Source: Cryptomeria japonica (Eukaryota > Streptophyta > Pinopsida > Cupressales > Cupressaceae). From it: 64,000 nucleotides of DNA. Made by a program: the position numbers and the translations under genes. The stretch lies in contig NC_081410.1 in NCBI RefSeq assembly GCF_030272615.1, forward strand, positions 126,469,140-126,533,139, in the 5' to 3' direction. The notes below the pieces were generated by a model. That model searched no databases. It saw only the letters and a program-made list of their open reading frames with translations, and was not told the origin of the DNA. This document shows, piece by piece, positions 37,479-50,500 of the stretch; within the stretch, counting starts at the first letter, position 1, and each line of letters opens with the position of its first letter.

Positions 37479-37487
37479 ATGCTAGTT
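37479..37487. repeat. Right target-site duplication of LINE A
   Basis: atgctagtt, one mismatch from atgttagtt at 7181-7189. Family R sequence continues to the right, where it would be expected after the left copy. Confidence 0.5.
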
Positions 37488-38960
37488 ATTGGGGAATAAA
37501 ATGTAAATATTATGTAGTTTTTGGAACTTCTACCTAGAAACTAAATGATACATCCTTGGTGTATATAAATACTTAGTAGAAACTATGAAGTTGAAGGTAT
37601 AAGTCAATCAACTCAAGAACTTTACTCTAATTATCTAGCATCATTGATCGATGATTGGTGTTGGAGAATAAAATGTAAATAGTATGTAGTTTTTGGAACT
37701 TCTACCTAGATACTAAATGATACGTCCTTGGTGTATATAAATATTTGCTAGAAACTATGGAGTTGAAGGTATAGGTCAATCAACTCAAGAACTTTACTCT
37801 AGTTATCTAGAATCATTGGTAGATGATTGGTGTAAAACTATAATTTGATGCATCAACTACTAGTGATAACACCAAGTTTTCAATAGAATCCTTTTTGATA
37901 TATGGGCTTTATTTAGGCCAACAAGTGGAAATTTACAATGATTAACATATAAGTAAAAGACATTCTATCACATGTATCCTATATGATTTATTATGTTCAC
38001 ATATTTCAACAAGAATTATAGTCTCCATGAACACTTTTATATAGTATACTGAAAATGTTGTAAATCCTTGATGTGTTCATGCTATCTCAATATTTCCTAT
38101 AATTATTTCAATTCTATCTGTATTAATGTGTTTTCTTATCTTGATACAATTATAAGCATAGTCAAATTATTGTGATGTAGATTTTTTTAATCTTTTTTAT
38201 CTTTACAACAATAACCAATGTAAATGTGTCATCCATGATTAGACTCTATGTGTTCCTTCTAAAATTTTTGAGTGTATATATTTGTAAAGAGATGATAATT
38301 AGATTTTATGGGAGGTTCTTGCATCTTTCTTTCCTTGTGAGACAAATTTCTATTTCTAAGGAAATTTAATATGAAAAACATTTCTACCTTTTCCCATGGC
38401 TTATATCAATGTGTAAGTTGTACTATCTTGAAGATAGGGAGGTATTTGAGGTGTCTGCACGATTATAATTCTACTTATGGTATATCCTTTTTTTTTATAA
38501 AAATACATTATGTGTTTCATATGAGTCCATCACCCTTGAATTAGATCTGTTACATGAGTAGCCTGTCTATTGAAAATATTTCCCTCAAATTATTGATCCT
38601 TGAAGCCCTAAGTACCTTAAGCTTAGGGTGGTTCATGGTTATACATTTTTTTCAACATATTAGTAATTATTTAACAATAGACCAATAAATTACAATATCG
38701 TGTAGCCCAATGTGCCTATTTATTCTTAGTGATTATTGTAGATCATGACAATATAAAAATAGGTAGGCCAATGAACCATCTCTCATTGGATTTCTTCTTG
38801 AATGCAAATAATGAGGAAATTGAATCTAATGTGATTAAATTAGAAATGAGTGAGCATGAAGTTATAAAGTTTGAGTGACATGAGACAAGTGCATGAGAAG
38901 AGAGAGAAATGAGTTAGATCAACATTACCTATGAGTGTAATCTCAATCCTATATATAATA
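37488..38960. repeat. Repeat family R, right part
   Basis: This continues the family of 4.7-7.18 kb. The block 'tagtttttggaac..ctacctag' near 37515 and 37687 matches 5910, and the block 'taatgtgattaaattagaaatgagtgagca' near 38827 matches 7028. The first ~170 bp are tandemly duplicated (period 172: gaataaaatgtaaat at 37493 and 37665). No coding potential recognised. Confidence 0.65.
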
Positions 38961-39290
38961 TTGAGTTTGTTGCCCCCTAGAATTTGTTTCTTTTCATTGT
39001 ATTCCTAAAGAGTGGAACAAAGTGACATATTTGTTAGCTGAATGGGCTTCTGGGTATTTGAAGGGTTGTAATATTGGTGATTGGGAAGCCTTGTCTCTAG
39101 AGTTTTCTCAAACCTTAGAGAAGTTAATTGGGGAGGATAGGAATGTGTAGTTAGTTTTTCTTTAGAGGATCTTTTGGTATTTCTCTTTGCTATTTTTTGG
39201 TTGTTTCTTTTTGGGGTTGTGGCCTTGTGCCTTGCAATATTTCTTTGACCTGAATAAATTTTTATCCCCTTTTTTCAAAAAAACATTTAA
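38961..39290 (+). mobile_element. 5'-truncated plus-strand LINE, RNase H end and 3' tail
   Basis: The plus strand encodes an RNase H C-terminus (IPKEWNKVTYLLAEWASGYL ... FSQTLEKLIGEDRNV then stop at about 39150). About 140 bp of T-rich 3' UTR follow, ending ccccttttttcaaaaaaac. Unlike the two minus-strand LINEs it goes straight from RNase H to the 3' end with no extra ORF, so it belongs to a different LINE lineage. Confidence 0.75.
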
Positions 39291-39986
39291 TTTCTATTTA
39301 AGTTTAACATTCTTATATTTGTACAATTTGAATTTGTTTTTATATAGAACAATTTAATAGAAAATTTATTTGGGTAGTTTTTATACTTTTATAAATTTTT
39401 AAGTCGATTTGAAACAAAGTCTATCTTATATAATTAACAAGATACTTGCATGGTTAGAAGTATAATTTATTAGAATTGAATTAAGCTATTATCAACTATT
39501 TTGTATATTTCTATAATGAATTTAAGTTAATTTTATTTGAAAAAATATGTTTACTCTTTTTTTAAATAGTCCTATTTTATATTTATTTAGAATATTGTGA
39601 TGAAATTCAAAATATTGTGAATGGAATTTTAAAATCTATAAGTCTATATTGTTTAAATATATATAAATGTGCATAATGTGAAGATATAAAGGATCTAAAG
39701 TGTAAATTTCTATTTTCATTTCCATTAAATTTAACTAGCATGGATTCATTAAAAATATTTAGATTAGGAACATGAATCATACTATTATTGGCTAGAGGAA
39801 TACCTACACAAGACAAGGCATCCACATAATTTGCTTAAAGAGAATGCACATAATCAACGAAAGAAACATCATGTGGAGATGGGAACAACAAAGGCAAGTT
39901 TCTCTTCTTAGATATGGGATCAAAGAAAGGGAAAATAATTAATGCTGGAAAATATTATAACTACTAGTACAAGAATTATTAAGACT
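39291..39986. other. AT-rich intergenic DNA, nothing recognised
   Basis: No gene, RNA or repeat recognised between the LINE tail and the target duplication of the following LTR unit. Confidence 0.5.
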
Positions 39987-39991
39987 AAGCA

Positions 39992-42900
39992 TGTAATGCC
40001 CGCCAAAATACCCTAGAGAAACTAAGCAACTAACATACTAAATGGAGAATTTTTTTTTTTACTAACATCTATAATCAACTAATGCAACATATAATATTAC
40101 TATCTAATTCCATTCATTAACATTTAAACCTAAGGAACATAAAACACATTCACATTTCATCAATTACACAAGCGGAAATAACTTAACAACAATATCTTTT
40201 CCCTAGGGTACTTTAATGTCATTACTTATTCAACTACTATAATGACATCCTACTCACTTACTTTCACATTTAATCTTTGATCTAATGCATCATAACCATT
40301 TTCTTCAATGAGATATGCAACCTACTAAATATTTGGCCAATATGATATGCATTCTATTCTATCATTCAATTAGCATGATACATCTATCATTTTAAATACA
40401 AGACCAAACCCCTTAATCCTACAGTCATTTTATGCACCAAATTCAAATGTGTTTTATCCCATCATTTCCTATCTACATGCTCTTTTCCATTTTCATGATG
40501 ATGCAATACTAATGCATAGGCATAATCAATCTATACTTATACATCTAATCATGCTACACATACGTCTAAATTATAACATGATCATTTCCTCAATCCTAAT
40601 TCTTAAATGCATTAATGCAAGTATCTTAATGCTTTCTTTCTTAATTAATTAACATACATACTATACATGCTTCTTATCTTTCAATGCATCTACATGAATC
40701 CAATACATCATTATCCAAATCTAATTTATATTCTAATCATAACCATAACATTCCCTTTTCCATCTAAGACAATTAAATAATTATGTAAATCCATTTCTAT
40801 TTCAATATAAGCCATTACGATTCCAAGAACATAAAGTCATTTCCTTCCATTATACTAATACAACATGCGACAACATATAACCATATTACAATTTATGATA
40901 TAATCCCTAATTTCGTCTACAACTACTCATAATTAGAAATTCATTTGCATAATAATACATCATGATCATAGCTCATAGCTCATCCTAATACAAGATTCCA
41001 ACTACTACATATAAGATATTACATTACATAAATCCTCAATATCCATTACACAAATTTGCTACAAGAGTATCCATAAGCTGCTACAATGAGAAGAATCAAC
41101 ATCCATACATAAAGAATCCAAGAGGACATCCCGATGGCTAAAAAGAGCCAACCACCCGACCATGTGGAACCAAAGGAACCACCCCCCGTGCTAGGAGATG
41201 GCACAAGGTCCCAACACACACTCCATATCTAGGTTGATGTACCTATAACCAAAGAGACTAACCACACACAAGAACTCTCATGCAAGAACCATTTCAACAC
41301 ACCAAGATAAAATCCCAGAGGCAAACAACTCAACAAGGTATGAATGCAACCAAGAAGGCATAAATATAAATCATCAAAGGAACACATGTAGGGGTGGAGT
41401 GTCATCACATGTTATTCTCAAACAAAACAATTATAGCAACATAAGGCACTAACCTTATGGACATGTGGAGCCATCTCAACCTATGAGAGAACAAGGGAGA
41501 TTGACTTTCCATCTCAATGGCCTTCCCATGCTTATCTTAAAACATACTCCCTAGGATCAAGTCATGGGGCTCACACTAATTTTATCTTTATTAATGAATC
41601 TAACTACCCAACCCATTAATTATTAGGTTATCACTTATTTAACAGCATGCTAAACTCCCAATGTGCCCTGGCAGTCTAGACTTTATACATCCTTATAAGG
41701 AACCTCATGCAAGCCTATCTCTCATGACCTCGATCATCACAAGGAAGCCCACTCCCCCTAACATGGTCCAAAACAAAAAAAAATGCAACAAGAGGCTCAT
41801 AAACAATATATAAATATGAAATTAACATCATGCAGCCACATGCATACATGGACACCCAAAGATCATGGTACCAAGAAACATCAAGAGCCTCATAGCATAA
41901 AATACATCAAGATAAGATAACTGGATCTATTCAACACATGAAAATAAGTATCAACAACAAGGCACATCAACTTGCTAGACTGGACACAATAAAACAACCC
42001 TTCTACTATGGCTTCTCAACATGATAGAGGGCACAAATCCAACATAAGGATTCCCCACAACATGAAAGAAAAACTAATAAAATATTCATCAAATAGATCA
42101 AATGCAGAATCTGGAAAATAACATATAACATTCAAAATGCCTCTGGTACAAAAATCAGACCTGAAAATGACATCATAAACTGACAAACTAGAAAAATACT
42201 AGAAAAGACTAGATTAGCGCATTTATCTAACAGAATGGCGCATATACCAATTCCCGAGGCGCATTTATCTGATTATGAGGCGCATAAGAAAAATTAACTG
42301 GCGTATATGTAATCTGTTTTGGCGCATATGTCGAACAGATTAGCGCATATGCTAAAATAAATGGCGCATTTACTAAAATGTTTAGTGCATACACTCAATC
42401 TTTTAGTGCATTCATCTCAAAATACAGAAATGACATAAAATGACTAAGTTATGAATCCAAATTAAAAATTAGACAAAAATAATCAAGTCCAGAACCAAAA
42501 GATTAGAGGACACCTAGAAAAGATGAAACAAATGTAACAACGAAATTACAAATGATAAATCATGGAAAGACTTATCATCAAATTTCCTTCAAGCTTTGGA
42601 ACAAAAAAACTACTCTCAGAGACTACAGAGAGTCTCACCAAGAAAAATAACAAGATTGAACATCCACAAACTCCAAACAAAGAATGGAAACACATTCTAA
42701 AACACAAACAAGGGCCTTCAAGAGAGAGATGAGGAAGACTCTGTGGAGTTTCTTTCACAACCAAGACAGATCCAGAAACTCATAGATTCCTCATCCTCAC
42801 TCCAAAATCCTTTCAACAAAACAACCAAAGCAAAGGAAACACCAAAAACCCAACCTCTCACACAAACAAAAAACAAGATTCAATAATAGGAACAAGGTAT

Positions 42901-44568
42901 CAAAAATTGCAGAGCCATGCATTCACGACAAAACCAAACCAACCAATAAAAAATGAGTATTTTTCCCAAAACCTATAGTTCAATTTTATAATAAAATCTA
43001 TGCACATAAATATTTCCCATACACTATATTCTAAACTTTATAATAAATTATTTTCCCCATAACAAATGCACACAACCATTTCTGCATACACGATGCATAC
43101 ACGAGAATAAATAAAAATATACAAGAGCAAAGATCTCCAACCTGCAACCAAAAGTGATGAAATGAAGTTGATGAAGAGCTCCCAATCCAATCCAAAAGTC
43201 AACCAACAAAGTTCCAGCAATCCAAAATGCAAAGCCAAATCCAAGAGCCAAGAAAACTTGCAGAGAAAATTTTCCAGAAGCAGCCCACCCGAAAAACCTC
43301 TCGGCAAACAAAATAAAAAAGCCATTCAAAAATGCTAAAACCCTAACCTCCACGAGAACCAATCAGAATATTCGATTTTGGAATATATTTTACCAACCCA
43401 CTATATATTATATTTTTACCTCCCATTTCAAATTCAACCAATGAGAGTAGATGGTAGGTAAAGTAAATATGAAATCTATTTATACAATCTAAATGGGAAT
43501 TTTATTATTTTATTTTAAAGTGTTTATACACCCCACTTAAATAAAAGTCAATCTATATAAATAAAACATAAGCCACAAATAAATAATTAAATGGAGGATT
43601 TAATAAATAAATAAATCAAAGGCTCATAAATAAATTAAAGAATCCAAATAAAATATGAAATACTAAATAAATATTAAACCATAGGCAATCAAGTAAATAA
43701 TAAATACCAATTAAATAATCAAACCCCAATAAAGATTAAACCGTAAATATTAAATAAATATTAAACAATCATAAAATCAATAAACATTAATTATCAAATA
43801 ATTAAATATCCAAAGTCAATAAATTAAGTATTATTAACTATAGAAACACACACATCAAGGATCAAATAATCAATCTAGACATAATTAAATAAATCAACAA
43901 TTACTAGCATACTCACAATACTGAGAAGATCAAGCTTACTAACTGACATGGTGAATTACACCAAGATGCCGACGACACACGGTGAACAACTTAGACCTAG
44001 ATAATGTGTAGGGAATGCATGTCATCTCTGAACCACATAAACCATTGGGATTAAAGGCACACTCAGACCTATGAAGCTGGGTGGAGTTGATGTCTAGTAC
44101 CTACAAATCCAACAACCACAAAGCAACGATACGACATATGCATATATCTCATAACAAACAAGTGATAGGGAATCACGACAACACATCCCACTCGCAATGA
44201 GTGATGTGACATCGTCCCTCTCATGAAGACAGTCACACAGTATCAAACACATCTCATACACATCTCATCGCATGTAATCATGAAATAGGGTTAGTGTATC
44301 CATAACCAATATCAAAACCATGATCACCCAATCCATCAATAATCCATCACATAGTAAGCATATCGAATCCATCAAATCACATGATCAATAATAATAGAGT
44401 CATCATCATACAAATCATCCAAATAACATATATCCAATAATGCATAGCATCATGAAACACATGAATAATCATCATCCATATCATCATAAATAGTCTAGAT
44501 AAGTCTATCATGCATGAAATAAAAGTCAACTCTAGTCTAAAAAAGTCAAGTCAAGGGTGGACACTACA
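39992..44568 (-). mobile_element. Solo-LTR-like unit, 4.6 kb, with 5-bp target duplication
   Basis: The plus strand begins TGTAATGCCC and ends GGACACTACA, giving imperfect inverted ends TGTARTGYCC as in LTRs. It is flanked by the perfect 5-bp duplication aagca (39987-39991, 44569-44573). No second copy of either end lies inside and no gag or pol was seen, so it is best read as one very long LTR left after recombination, or a non-autonomous element. Read on the minus strand it has a CCAAT-like gattgg (about 43360), TATA-like tatatagtgg (about 43400), and an untranslated-leader-like stretch with tagggttttag. A minus-strand promoter and a long transcribed part are therefore plausible. LTRs this long are known in Tat/Ogre gypsy elements; assignment is tentative. 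Confidence 0.75.
42216..42415. repeat. 21-bp minisatellite with conserved GCGCAT core
   Basis: The core [GA]G[CT]GCAT (once ggcgtat) starts at 42216, 42237, 42258, 42279, 42300, 42321, 42342, 42363, 42384 and 42405: ten copies at exactly 21 bp. The 10-14 bases between cores have diverged strongly, while spacing and core are kept. It lies inside the solo-LTR-like unit. One frame would encode 7-residue repeats starting Ala-His, but it contains stops. Confidence 0.92.
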
Positions 44569-44573
44569 AAGCA

Positions 44574-47320
44574 TATCACTAGTTATAGTAAAATTAGTAT
44601 CATCATCATGAACACTATATGTTTGAGTATGATTCATTTTAAGTGCATAGATACACATGAAGTTAGGGCATCTAGAATAGTAGGGATAATAATAATAATA
44701 ATAAGTTCCATGAAATATGAAAGACCACATGTAGTATGAATGGGAATTTATGGAACACATACCTATCTCTATCAAAATGAGGCAAGCCATAAAGAATTGA
44801 GGGATTAGATATAGAAAATTGTTGAAATACATCAAAATTCTCAATTCAAGTATGAATGGAGGCTAGAGATAATGGTTGGTGAAAATATTTTGTAAAATGG
44901 AAAATAATCAAGCATAACATCTATGGAAAAAGGAAGGACAAGTAAATAATTTTTATGTTTGAAATACAATGAAAAATATCATGAAAATTAGACTTGAAAA
45001 TGTTGATGGCTATGGTAAAAAACCTAAAATAATAAAGGAACTTAATGGGTGAAAGACATGACACTAATTAGAGATCAAACTTAGGAGAAAGAAAATTCAA
45101 AGCGATATAGATATTTGATTATCTTATAGCTAAATTGAAGATAATTTTTTTTGAAATATTCTATTGAGTGTTAACAAAATAGGACATAAGCTAAGGACAA
45201 ATCATAGGAGGTGTAATATAGGTTGGGCTCACCAAAATGTAGAAGAAACTAAATCCTTAATGGATTCCTTGAAGTCCCTACAAGTATAATCTAGACCTAA
45301 CAAATGATATTTCATTTTGATATAATTGAACCTAAATTAACACAGAGACAAGTTATGTAATGAGAAAATAAAACACATAACTACAAATAAAGAGGGGAAA
45401 GAGATTGCATAGTTATTCTATTATGATGTTTTTGCTGATGCATTGTGATAAATGTTTTCCTTGAATTGGATAAGGAATTTAGAAGGTGTGCAAGCAACTA
45501 TGGTGAATTAATCCCATTGCACCATGTTTCTAGATAGAATTATGGATGTGATTTTGAATGATTGTAATGATGACGCCCTTTTTTATCATCTTATCCCTTG
45601 CACCTATAAACTTTGCTTGCTTCTTCTAATTTCTAACACATTAATGTTGATGAACCCCTATAGGAGCTTGCTATGCAAGAGTGAAGTTATGAATATTGCT
45701 TGCCCCTTTTGTCAACTCCCATGTCATTGTTTTCAATGTAGAAGATGACAATTTGATATCTATCCTCAAGGAAAGTTGCTTAAGCTTTAATGATTTGCCT
45801 AATGCTTTCCTAGTTTGTGAATTGAATCTCTAATGATCTATCTATGATCGTTGTGATGTACTCTGTTAGAATTAGAGACCTAGAATATATCTTTAATTGT
45901 GACAATCTATACACCAATTCAGAAAACTTAGAGTGCAAGCCAACAAGAAATAGCCATATTTTTTTAATTTGATTTATCAAAATGGGATGTGAAATGAATT
46001 GAATTAGGTAGACAATTTCATCATTGGTCTTATTTAAAGACGCGACACCACAAAATCAATCACGACTACAAAATACAAATAGAGAATAAATGTATATACT
46101 AATTAAAGTTAAAACAAAAAAAAAGATAAAGAAATAATTCCGATACCTTTTAGTCAATTTTTTATACATAAATTATCCAAATAAAATACTATATATATTT
46201 TTGAAAACATAATTAAACCAAACATAATATAAAAATGTGTATATATACACTTTTTTCTCAAAAATCACATCATATACACACCAAAATGATGACTATAGTG
46301 AAAGATGAATTTAATGTCACAATTATAATAGATGGTGTATATTCCCTCTCATTAAAATTTGAACATCAAGTTGTTGTTTTCTAGAAGTCGTATACTAGAA
46401 AGTAATCATTGAGGGAGGATCGTGAGAATATCCTTAATTTTAATGGATAAAATAATCATACAATACTTTGAAAAGAAAACGAGCACTCTTTTAACCTACT
46501 TAAAAAATAATTCGGGATTCCATAATTACACTCTTAGCTAATGCTCACGTTTCTCATGATCCCTTTTTCCTTGTTTTAACAGATTTTATAATATTTTAAA
46601 TTAATTCCTAAAAATTTAGTAAAGAATAAAAATATTTTTTAATGTATGTTCATGTATCTATTTAATTTTAGTAAATTAATAATAATAAACACCTTTTCAA
46701 TCAGCCTCTTCATTAAAAATGATACATTGAAACGACATTTTTAATTATTTTTTAATTTTTATTACTTATATTATTATATGTCATAAGGACTTGCAGATAA
46801 TATTGATTATTTTTATTTCATTTAAAAGTTCTAATTTTTTAATTATTTTTCATTCTAATATTTTTAAATTATTATATTATAATTATAAACAATATTATTT
46901 CAGTTTATTTTAACAATTATTAAAAGATTATTGCAAATCATTTTTTTAAATAGTTTAAAAAATAAATCAAATCATAACTTATAAAATAAATATTTTTTGT
47001 CATTTATTTTTTTTAAAAAAGAAAAAAAAAATACTTCATATAATTTTATTACATGATTTCTTTAAGAATTTTTTTTTTAATCTTTATTTTCTTGCTTGAT
47101 TCAATATATTGTAATTTTTTATAAAATTGTGTATGATTTTTCATATTAAGTTCTCATCCTCCCCACACACACATTTATGTGAAAAATGTATTGTTTATTG
47201 GATGCCTATATTTAATTTTTTTTTAACAAAAAAACCTAGAAATTGATTTTTTCCTTCAAACCTTTGACTAAGACCAGATTTAAGTTAACAATTTGGATTA
47301 ATTTGTTACATTAGATGGAA
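44574..47320. other. AT-rich intergenic DNA, no gene seen
   Basis: There is no recognisable protein or RNA gene. Long A/T homopolymer stretches occur at 46.1-47.2 kb. Short frames near 44.6 and 45.5 kb have no motif. Confidence 0.5.
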
Positions 47321-47504
47321 GAGGTGGGGAAGTTGAACCCATATCCTTTAAATATCTACTTTTTCTCTTACAACTTTTTGAAAGACTAGAGACAACCTAA
47401 TGTAAACAGTTGGAGGTGGGGAAGTTGAACCCATATCTTTAAAATATCTACTTTTTCTCTTACAACTTTTTGAAAGACTAGAGGCAGCCTAATGTAAACA
47501 ACTT
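47321..47504. repeat. 92-bp tandem duplication
   Basis: gaggtggggaagttgaaccc starts at 47321 and 47413. The two copies are nearly identical over 92 bp (a few differences), suggesting a fairly recent duplication. Confidence 0.9.
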
Positions 47505-50500
47505 TCACATCTTTCTACCTAGAACTACTTATAAATCTCTTCTTTCTAAATACAACTTGATCAATGACCAAATGCCAAGTGATATTTCTTCTTTTCAAAT
47601 ACCAAGTGGATGTCCCTCACTGCTCACCAATGGGAAGTCTAGGGCCAATTCCTAAACCCAATTGACCATCTAGAAACTCTTATACTACAAACTCCCAATT
47701 AACAACCGATTTTGCATCTTGTTGATTTCCCCCTTATCTTTGTCCTTTTTGCAAGCATAAGGAATAATTCAAGCACGTTTTTTAGCTTTGTCCCTCTACT
47801 CACAAAACTAGAGCTACAATCTTCGTCTCTTTCTCTCTTTCTATGATCATAATGAAAGAAAGCTAAACCATTCTAAATGGTAGTACATTTAGAATATTGT
47901 TAGAGCATTTCTAAAATAGTTTAAGCCCTACTATTATACACAATTTCACTTAGTAAGACAATCTTCAATACTTTAAGTATGTAAATGTAGTTTAATCTCT
48001 TATATGCTATAGAACTTGTTAAATAAATGAATCTTTTCATTATCTTATTGATAAATTGTATTAAAAAATCCTCCTAAATGCATAGTTTTGACAATATTAT
48101 CAAACAAAATTTAGTTTCCTAAGTTAAAAAAAAAAAACTTGTTAAAATTTTACAAATATGCTAATAGTCACTTCCAGTTTATTGAAGTTGTTTGGTTCAC
48201 AAAATTTTTTCTAGAAACAAGTCTTGTTGAATGTGTGGACTTGATACCATAAGAGATGTGGGTAGGATCATGTCCTCATCGAAGTTGGTTGAGTAGATAA
48301 CCATCAACCTCTAACTCTTAATTGAAAAAAGTTCGATTATTTATGAAACTTTGATTATTCATACACTTGATAATGACTCAACATCATAACAGATAAGACT
48401 ACAATTATTATTTAGTTATTCATAGATCAACACCAACTCAAAACATTAAAAGATTCGATTAAAATCATTGTCCAATTATTTATTCTCAACATCACAAAAT
48501 ATATAACTAAAATTATCCATACACAAACTTAAAAAAATACCCCTCCATCCTTAACTAAAAAAACACAATTACCTAAACATCAAAAACAACTGGTCTACCA
48601 CTTCCAATCATTTAAAACAAAAATGTCTAATTAAAAAGACTTCATTATTATTTAGGAAAACATAAATTGAAGCCCAAACCAAAGTCAAACTACAAAAAAA
48701 TAAAAATTAATTCCCTTAACAAAACCGACCATGTAAATCTAGTATTTTGGAATCCCGACTTTTATTTCTTGTGCTTGAATCAATCAAAATGGCCTTTGGC
48801 GTCACGTAAGAATCCACGTTTAACACGTGATGCTTCTAGATATTCAACATATATATTGATCTGGAATTCCTACTCTGTTCAAAGAATGACCAGAACCTTC
48901 TTGCATGCTTTTGAGCTCATTAAAATGCCACGTCATCGCATATATCTTGTCTGGGTAAGTGAATCGGACAAACACTATTGTTTTTCATTAATACTGGTGA
49001 CCCATAAAATCTTGATGGGTTGCCAAGAATATCTTTGCCCAGACAAGACAAGACTGTATATTGTTACTTCTTGCTGACATGGCAGGTTACTATTCTATCT
49101 GTAGGTAATCAGACTTTTTACTGTTAAAATTCTTAGTCAGAGGATTTCAAGTGTTGTTGCTTTGCACTTTTCTTTTATAGATACCCACTAAAAAGGATAA
49201 TTTGCACTTTCTTCTGTTGATCCTGCTGAAAAAGATAACCATTATTGTGATGATCTTTGGTGAGCTTTCCTCTTAGGCCAGTGGATTTATAAAACAACAA
49301 TGATCAGTATCATTTCAAAAAGAGTAGTTTTTTGAATCAAGGATTTCGGTTTTTCAAAATTTGCATCAATTTTCAGATGATTTTGATGGAATGGAGATAC
49401 TTCAGATTTTGGTTCCGAGTCAAAAAGGTTCAGCCTATGATTCTTGTGCCTGTATTAGGTTGCAAAACGAATCTGAGTTCGATATAAAACCCTTAAAAAA
49501 ACTCATATTAATAGATTTTCAATGCTACTTATTATAGTTTAGATGAAGAATAAGTTTATCCTTTTCATTATCATTTCAAAAATATTTAGGATTATTAGCT
49601 TGGATCGATTGCTCTTTTGATAATATAATCAGGTTCTAAAATAGTTGACTGTACATTCTATTTTAATGAGTTTATTTTATTATTAAACAATATGATGGTA
49701 TGCTTAGATTATGTTTTTGATGTTGGCAATATCTAATTGCTTTTATGGTGAAGAATTAAGAAAGTTACAGCATTACATTTTTACACTTAATAGGAGATTA
49801 TAGCTGTAACAGCAAAGAAGATGTTTGTCATCATTCTTTCTCATTCCAAAATTCTCAAGGCATAGCTTAGATTCAAATTATTTTTTACTGTCAATTTTTA
49901 TTGTTGTCAACATATTCAAATGCTGAAATATCGTTCAAAGTGTGTTTTCTATTTTCAAGACAATTTTCTATTATGAACAATGCTTCATAAAAATTATTGG
50001 TAACTCATATTACATGGTACATAATTTTTTTCAAACTATTTAGATATTATCATAGAATATAATGTATTTTGTTTATACATAATCTAATGTATTTTGTTTA
50101 TATTCAAAATAATATTTAACATATTCTTTACTTTTCTCTTTTCTTGTTCTCATCCCAATGATGGATCATGAAGCATGATCCAAAGCATTGTGAAAAAAAG
50201 GAAAAAATAAAAAATAAAAAATCAAACATAGTCAAATCCAGAAACCATCAATTTAATCTATCATAGATTATGGAAACTTCATGCATTCAATTAAAATTTA
50301 TATTCAATCAACTTATCATTGTGCATATATTTATTATGTATCTCCAAAATAAATTTTACATTTTTTTTTCAGCTTTATATTCGATTGATTTATCATTAAA
50401 CATATTAATTATGTGTTGTGTTTATATTCAAAATCAATTTTTAATATTTGTATTTTTGAATTTCATCATTGTGCATATTTCTTAAGCAGTATTTTAGTCA

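Noticed and set aside
43038-43362. Two overlapping ~100-codon minus-strand frames, Phe/Leu-rich
   Set aside because: They lie in the leader-like part of the LTR unit, and two frames are open at once because of T-rich composition. No motif.
48667-49077. 136-codon plus-strand frame
   Set aside because: No family resemblance; it opens inside A-rich sequence and has no clear splice or neighbour support.
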